Shown here piece after piece: positions 57,331 through 64,000 of a stretch of DNA of 64,000 nt. The DNA is taken from NCBI RefSeq assembly GCF_902362185.1, contig NC_044498.1, positions 10,368,065 to 10,432,064 on the forward strand. The letters are read 5' to 3'. This DNA comes from Chanos chanos (lineage: Eukaryota > Chordata > Actinopteri > Gonorynchiformes > Chanidae). The position numbers and the translations under genes were made by a program. Under the pieces are notes generated by a model, which was given only the letters and a program-made list of their open reading frames with translations, searched no databases and was not told the DNA's origin. Within the stretch, counting starts at the first letter, position 1; every line of letters starts with the position of its first letter.

Positions 57331-57655
57331 AAGAGCTATAGGAGCATGGCCCAGGACACGTTTAAAGAGCTATAGGAGCATGGCCCAGGACACGTTTAAA
57401 GAGCTATAGGAGCATGGCCCAGGACACGTTTAAAGAGCTACAGGAGCATGGCCCAGGACACATTTAAAGAGCTACAGGAGCATGGCCCAGGACACGTTTA
57501 AAGAGCTATAGGAGCATGGCCCAGGACACGTTTAAAGAGCTATAGGAGCATGGCCCAGGACACGTTTAAAGAGCTATAGGAGCATGGCCCAGGACATGTT
57601 TAAAGAGCTATAGGAGCATGGCCCAGGACACGTTTAAAGAGCTAAAAGAGCACGG
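57331..57655 (+). repeat. 34-bp minisatellite in the stk35l 3' UTR, about 9.5 copies
   Basis: The unit contains GGAGCATGGCCCAGGACACG followed by TTTAAAGAGCTATA. GGAGCATGG recurs at 57341, 57375, 57409, 57443, 57477, 57511, 57545, 57579 and 57613, exactly every 34 bases, and a decayed unit follows at 57647. The array begins 8 bases after the TAA stop. Only a few substitutions separate the units. Confidence 0.97.
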
Positions 57656-57786
57656 TTGTGGGCACCTCAGCTTCTCATGGCCCAGATCACGTTTACAGGC
57701 TGAGCTTATCACAGGGCTTTAATGTGGCACATACTCTATGCACTTAAAAGCATTTCCTAGCAGTTCTTTAGATCCATTTGTATATA

Positions 57787-57848
57787 TTGTGTGTATGTGT
57801 GTGTGTATGTATATATATATATATACATATATACACACACACATATAT

Positions 57849-57895
<47 letters not shown>

Positions 57896-57958
57896 TATAT
57901 ATATGTATATACACACACACACACATACATATATGTATGTATACACACACACACATAT
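57787..57958 (+). repeat. compound TG/TA/CA microsatellite
   Basis: About 170 bases of alternating purine-pyrimidine sequence, still inside the likely stk35l 3' UTR. Six overlapping open frames here are artefacts of the repeat. Confidence 0.95.
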
Positions 57959-58156
57959 AATTTAAAGTTTTTGGGTTGTGGACTGTTTGTCTCATTTGGG
58001 CACCAGATATCTATATCAAATTGACATCATGTCAGATTGCCATTGATTGAATGGCATCTTTGGTGCAACTGTGATTTTATATGACAACAGTTTGTTTAGT
58101 CTTTTAATATCATTTAACATATTTATTGAATGGAGTTATTCTATTTGTTGCAGTAC

Positions 58157-58162
58157 AATAAA
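58157..58162 (+). terminator. stk35l: stk35l poly(A) signal
   Basis: AATAAA about 835 bases after the stop codon, in an AT-rich context; the first canonical signal after the microsatellite. Confidence 0.5.
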
Positions 58163-60929
58163 ATGAGCTGTACTTTAAGATTTTTTTGTTTGTTTCCTTT
58201 AACATTGGAAACATGCATGTTTTTCAGATGAGAGTTTAAAACACATCCACGAATGTACTTGTTTCCTTTGCATGTCGCATCACGGTATCCTGGTATCAGT
58301 GTTGTCACAGTAGAAGCTATAATCAGCTTTAGTTCTGTATGGTTAAAGGCAGTGGGACACAGGAAATGGAGAATTGAACATGGTCACAGCGCAAATCCAT
58401 TCTGTAAAGCAGCAGTTTAAATTTAACCAGCCCTATAATGTATGAAAACCTTTGAAGTCAAACAACTGCCGAAGCATGTCCAACAACAAAACCGGAGAAT
58501 AATTCTCTTTCCTGGGGGAGTTGTGTGTCTGTGAAGAACAGATATCTCTCATTCAGATCTCACATTTATTTCCTCCACAAATGGAAGTGTCTGTATTTCT
58601 CTGGCTCCAAAGCTTATTGTCCAGTTTTTTTTTCCTTTTGGTTTAAAACCCACAGACCAGGCTGTCAAATGGCTAGTTTCTTGAAAAAAAAAATACTTCA
58701 TCTTTTACAGGAAATTAAACCTTTCATTTGTGATGGATCTAGATTATATCCGCTGGAGACCAAACAGTTATTTATTATCATCCTTCAGTTGTTTATTATT
58801 GTGAGGGAACATGGTGAGACATCACATCGCACTGTATGTACTGTATCTATGCATTATAAATATCATTAAACCCCACATTCATCAGCTGAAATATTTGCTC
58901 TGTGTGTTGACTCAATCTAATTCAAAATTCAAACATAGTTAAAATATTTGCTGTATAGAGGATAGCCAGGTTGATCACAGTCTCCCTTCATACTTCAGTG
59001 GCAGCATTCCACAAATTTAGCCCCGGAGCAGTGGAGCCCCTGTTGCTTTTCGCCCTCACAGTCAGTGGAAGCTCCTATAAACAAAACCATGAGCTGGTTT
59101 GTCTTAATGGAGGTCAGTAACCATGAGCGAAAGATCAAGAATAATGACTTTTAAGAGAAAGCGTGAGTTAAAAAGGCCAACAAGGGTTTTATAACCTTAT
59201 GGCCTGTACCTTGGCATAGTATGATGTATAAGAAAGCCTCTTAAATGGATCCCATCTGTGACATTTCCCTCTCCGGGGACAGTTTGCCCTTTTCCACATG
59301 CTCCAGTGGTTTGCAAATGAAACACCCAGGCAGCTTCCTTCGACCTCTGCGCCACACAGTCACACTGTCTATAGACCATTCTTCCCACACTCCCTCTCTT
59401 TCCGTCCTCCAGATCCTGTTCCATGGAGCGACGGGCGTTACACGGGGTGAGGGTGAGCCTGACTGAGTGGCTCCATGATTCACGATGAGAAACAGTAACC
59501 AAATGAATTTAGTCAGTGAAAAAGCAATTATGACGCCTAGCTGCTGAAAAAAAAAGGTCCTTAAAGATCTTATAGCTGATATTGAGTAAGGAGGCTGGTG
59601 AGTGAGATGACCCCTGGGACAGCAAGTCGTCTCTCATCACTTTAACGTCGATGTTAGCGTACCGCAAAGTCACGACCAGAAGACTTTGCCAGGAAATTAC
59701 GGGGCCAACCCTGGTTTAATAATCTTGTTTCTACGAGGGAGGGTGCCAAGCGGTGGGAGAAACGGCAAAACTGCCGTGACTGGGGAGGGGGGGGGGGGGG
59801 GGGGGGCTGCTTTTCCGCTTTATTGGGAGCCATTTTTTCAAACGACAAAGCTCTTACAGTGGAAGCCTGACTGAACTCATCTCAAACTCAGCTTTTAAGG
59901 GTGGTCAGTCATCATTTGTTTGACACCTCGACTCACGGCTCCCGAGATGGAGATATAATTGGGTATTGCGATGTCAAATGAAGCAGTAAAACCTATCAGG
60001 AGACAAATCATGAGATCTCCCCACAAAGACGAGAGCCTTTGCCATCTCAGTAGCCATTTGATGGAAAGCGGTGGGATTATAACACTGATGAGGGGCTTGA
60101 ACGTAACGTGAAGAGGGGTGGGGGGGGGGGGGGGGGGGACATAGGCAATAGCAGCTTGTATGATTTTCACATTTTGATCTTGACAAAAAACTGATAATGC
60201 TGAGTTTTCATTTAAAGTTTTGCTTTTTTTTTGGCCTCTCCCAGTAAAAAACTTTCAGTGATGGACGCATTACATCATCGTAGCGCCCGACCAAATCTCC
60301 CGACACTACACTGGATGATTTTCCCATTTACACTGATGTGAAATCTCTTTATTGAAAGATAAATTTTATTTCTTTAACAAAAACCAAGTGAATAACCAGC
60401 TGAATACATTTCTTTGACTGCCAAATATGAAGCATTAAAAAAAAGCAATTAATCCATCTTCTAAACTCACAAAGAGCCGTGTAACTGGAAAACACGTAGG
60501 ATTAACCAGGATTTCAGATGCTGGTTATATAACCATTGTACCTCCCTCACCTCGTTCTACACTTTGAAAACGAGGGCCCCAGGCTTTCCACGCTCATAAC
60601 AAAAACATATATTTAAATTAAATTATTTCTGCTAGTTGTTTGCGGCTCAATTCAAAGACGACGGCTTCTCAGAGCACTCTCCTGAAGAATCATTTCACTC
60701 TTCCCTGGGAAATGAGCGAAACTGGGCAGGTTGAGGGGGGGGGGGGACTGTTTCCTTACACTGTATGTTGTCCATCCCAGAAACCCAATCTTCATGCCAG
60801 CTCTTTATATTGGTATGTAGAATGTAAATGTCCTTTTAAAGTCCTGTATTATTCGGCAATGCCTCTACGGTGTTGTGTTTACGGAAAAAATGATCTGTAC
60901 CTGTCTATAAGCAAAAAACCCTCATCACC
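58163..60929. other. intergenic between stk35l and elp3
   Basis: No gene recognised. G-homopolymers occur at 59787-59806, 60120-60138 and 60735-60746. Open frames at 58525-58869 and, on the minus strand, 59197-59502 show no domain or splice support. Confidence 0.45.
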
Positions 60930-60935
60930 TTTATT
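60930..60935 (-). terminator. elp3: elp3 poly(A) signal
   Basis: TTTATT on the plus strand is AATAAA on the minus strand, about 100 bases after the elp3 stop. Confidence 0.55.
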
Positions 60936-61036
60936 TACAGGTGAATGAACATGTCTTTATGGTGCACTATGTATAACAGAGGACATTAGTTCTTCCTTTT
61001 CCCGGACTCCGTTTCCAGAGAAGTCATCTAACGCAG

Positions 61037-62136
<1,100 letters not shown>

Positions 62137-62159
62137 CTACACACACACACACACACACA

Positions 62160-62591
62160 CCTCAGCACAAAGAACTGACTGAACTTGAATGGCTGAAAAG
62201 AAACAAATTCAAACTTTTGGAGTGGCTTAGTCAAAGTCCAGACCTAAATCCAAGAGAGATGCTGTGATAGGACCTTAACAAATGGTTCATGCACAAAATC
62301 CTATCAATGTTTAAAGCGTTTCTGTAAGGAAGAGTAGGCTACAATTCCTCCAGAACGACGTGAAAGACTGAGACTGAATTATATCACGTTTTTGGTTGTG
62401 GTCATCGTAGCTAAAAGTGGCACATCCAGTTATTAAATGTAAGAGGGCAATTACTTCTTCACACAGGGGAAAATCTGTTTGTTAAATAAATGAAATTATA
62501 ATTTTAAAAATGTACTATTTGTTCACTCAGGTTCCATTTAACTAACTCTAGATTCTGTCTAAAGATCTGAAAACATCTTGTGTGAGAAATA
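62160..62591 (+). mobile_element. Tc1-like transposon remnant, 3' part
   Basis: Encodes ELEWLKRNKFKLLEWLSQSPDLNPREML on the plus strand (62170-62267), the end of the Tc1-type DDE catalytic domain with the usual SPDLNPIE altered to SPDLNPRE. The sequence after it, ending GAGGGCAATTACTTCTTCAC and so on, resembles the 3' tail of a common teleost Tc1-like family. The 5' two thirds are missing and the reading frame is closed by a stop within the remnant, so it is an old, dead fragment. It lies in the elp3 intron next to a CA tract. Confidence 0.75.
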
Positions 62592-64000
62592 CAGTTCCGT
62601 TCATAAGTTTACATACCCTGGCAGAATTTGTAAGATGTGTACTATTCTTTGTGTGAGTGATCAGGCAAAACACATTTCTTTTATTTTTGGTGGGACTCAC
62701 ATTAAACTATGAGGCATCACAGAATAGTACAATCATTAAACAAAAAAAGAAAGCAATAAAAGAAAATAATGAGATGGTCCCCATTCAAAAGTCTTAATCC
62801 TGTGTATTGCCCCATTTAGCATCAATGATGGCTTGCAGTCTTTTGTGATAGTTGTGGACGACGCCCTTTATTTTCTCTGGTGGTAAAGCTGCCAGTTCTT
62901 CTTGGCAAAACCCCTGCAGGTTTCATTAATCCTTACGTTGTCTTGCATGAACTGTACGGTTGAGATCTACCCAAAGTGGCTCAATCATATTGAGGTCAGG
63001 AGACTGTGATGGTCACTCCAGAACCTTCACTTTTTCTCTGCTGTAGCCACTGAGGGGTCGACTTGGCCTTGTGTTCTGGACCACCGTCTTGTTGGAAAGC
63101 TTCCGGGCTGATGAATGCAAGGCGTCCTCCAATATTTTCAGGTAACACGCTGCATTGATCTTGCCATCAATTGTGACTAAATTCCCTGTGTCACTGTAGC
63201 TCACACCCCCCGAAAACATCAGAGATCCAACTCCATGCTTCACAACAGTGATGGTGTACTTTTTGTCGTAAGCCTCGTTGACTCCTCTCCCAACATAGCG
63301 TTTATGGTTCTGACCAAAAAGTTCCACTTTGGTCTCATCACTCCAAAGGACTCCAAAGTTCCAGAAGTTCTGAGGCTTGTCTAGGTGCTGTTTGGCATAT
63401 TGTAAGTGGGCTGTTTTGTGGCGTTGGCGTGGTAACAGCTTTTTTCTAGCAACTCAACCGTGCAGCCCGTTTTTGTTCAAGTACCTCTTTATTGTGCATC
63501 TTCAGACGGCCACACCACTTTTTTTGCAGAGAAGCCTGCAGTTCAGCTGAAGCTGCTTGTAGGTTTTTCTTTGCATCCCGACCAATTCTCCTGGCAGTTG
63601 TTGCTGAAATCTTTGTTGGTCTAGCTGACCGTGGCTTGGTATCAACAGAGTCCCTAATTTTCCACTTCTTTATCAGAATGATTGGCATTTTCAAATCTTT
63701 TTTTTTTATCCTTTTCCTGACTTATTAAGTTCAACTACCTTTTCTCGCAGGTCCTTTGGCAATACTTATGCTTTTCCCTTGGCTCAGTATCCAGCAAAGT
63801 CAGTGCAGCCCTGGCTGAAATGTGCACGGGTCTCTCAAGAGCTAAGAAACCTATTGGCTATTTACACACAGACACTAATTACAATCAAACAAGGCACAGC
63901 TGTGGAAATTTACCCTTAATAGCCATTTAAACCTGTGTGTGTCAACTTGTGTGTATATTATCAGGCAAAACATTCAAGGGTATGTAAACTTTTGATCAGG
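62592..64000 (-). mobile_element. Tc1/mariner-like transposon, nearly full length, decayed
   Basis: Terminal inverted repeats share AAGTTTACATACCC: the left end begins CAGTTCCGTTCAT at 62592 after TA, and the right end runs off the window with only about four bases missing. Transposase is on the minus strand. Residues at 63694-63446 form the helix-turn-helix part (IKKWKIRDSVDTKPRSARP, ISATTARRI). 63327-63013 covers the catalytic middle (MELFGQNHKRYV, VKHGVGSLMFSGGV). QQDGGPEHK, the second catalytic aspartate motif, lies in another frame, so there is a frameshift before it, and a TGA replaces Trp ahead of PSQSPDLNMIEPLW. The copy therefore cannot make transposase. Confidence 0.85.

Noticed and set aside
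57738-58024. Several 60-77 codon open frames on both strands
   Set aside because: They are translations of CA/TA dinucleotide repeats.
59197-59502. 101-codon minus-strand open frame
   Set aside because: No domain, no splice context and an overlapping frame of similar length on both strands.

Overview
This window is nuclear DNA from a ray-finned fish, very probably a teleost. The genes have many introns with GT-AG splice sites, the intergenic DNA is AT-rich and full of CA, TA and GAAA microsatellites, Tc1/mariner transposon copies are present, and the proteins are vertebrate with fish-type variants such as a YGGF-type nociceptin. The species cannot be named from the sequence alone.

Layout, left to right. 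stmn4 (+, 1.3-4.2 kb) encodes a palmitoylated stathmin. An il17a/f-type cytokine (-, 5.0-6.2 kb) follows, then a gene-free stretch with a 44-bp minisatellite and a promoter-like segment with no gene. mcm3 (-, 12.0-19.3 kb, 17 coding exons, 808 aa) has a promoter with E2F and CCAAT motifs. paqr8 (+, 21.1-22.1 kb) is an intron-less CDS for membrane progestin receptor beta. A PAG1/Cbp-like transmembrane adaptor gene (+, 25.1-28.2 kb, five coding exons, 340 aa) is the least expected gene here. znf395 (+, 30.6-35.6 kb, nine coding exons, 400 aa) is followed by pnoc (-, 39.1-41.6 kb, with a probable non-coding first exon near 48.1 kb). stk35l (+, 53.1-57.3 kb) carries a 34-bp minisatellite in its 3' UTR. 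The last three exons of elp3 (-) start at 61.0 kb, and the rest of elp3 lies beyond the right edge. The elp3 intron at the right end holds two Tc1-like copies placed end to end.

Spliced reading frames for all nine genes were rebuilt by hand from splice sites; in every complete gene the exon lengths and phases add up to one open frame. The order combines two blocks that are separate in human: il17-mcm3-paqr8 (6p12) and stmn4 / znf395-pnoc-elp3 (8p21). stmn4, znf395 and pnoc have known 8q paralogues (STMN2, ZNF704, PENK). The adaptor gene next to znf395 mirrors PAG1 next to ZNF704, so it looks like the 8p-side duplicate of PAG1.

The genes are functionally unrelated: microtubule regulation, cytokine, DNA replication licensing, steroid receptor, Src-kinase adaptor, transcription factor, neuropeptide, kinase and tRNA-modifying Elongator. 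They share a locus by synteny, not as an operon-like system.
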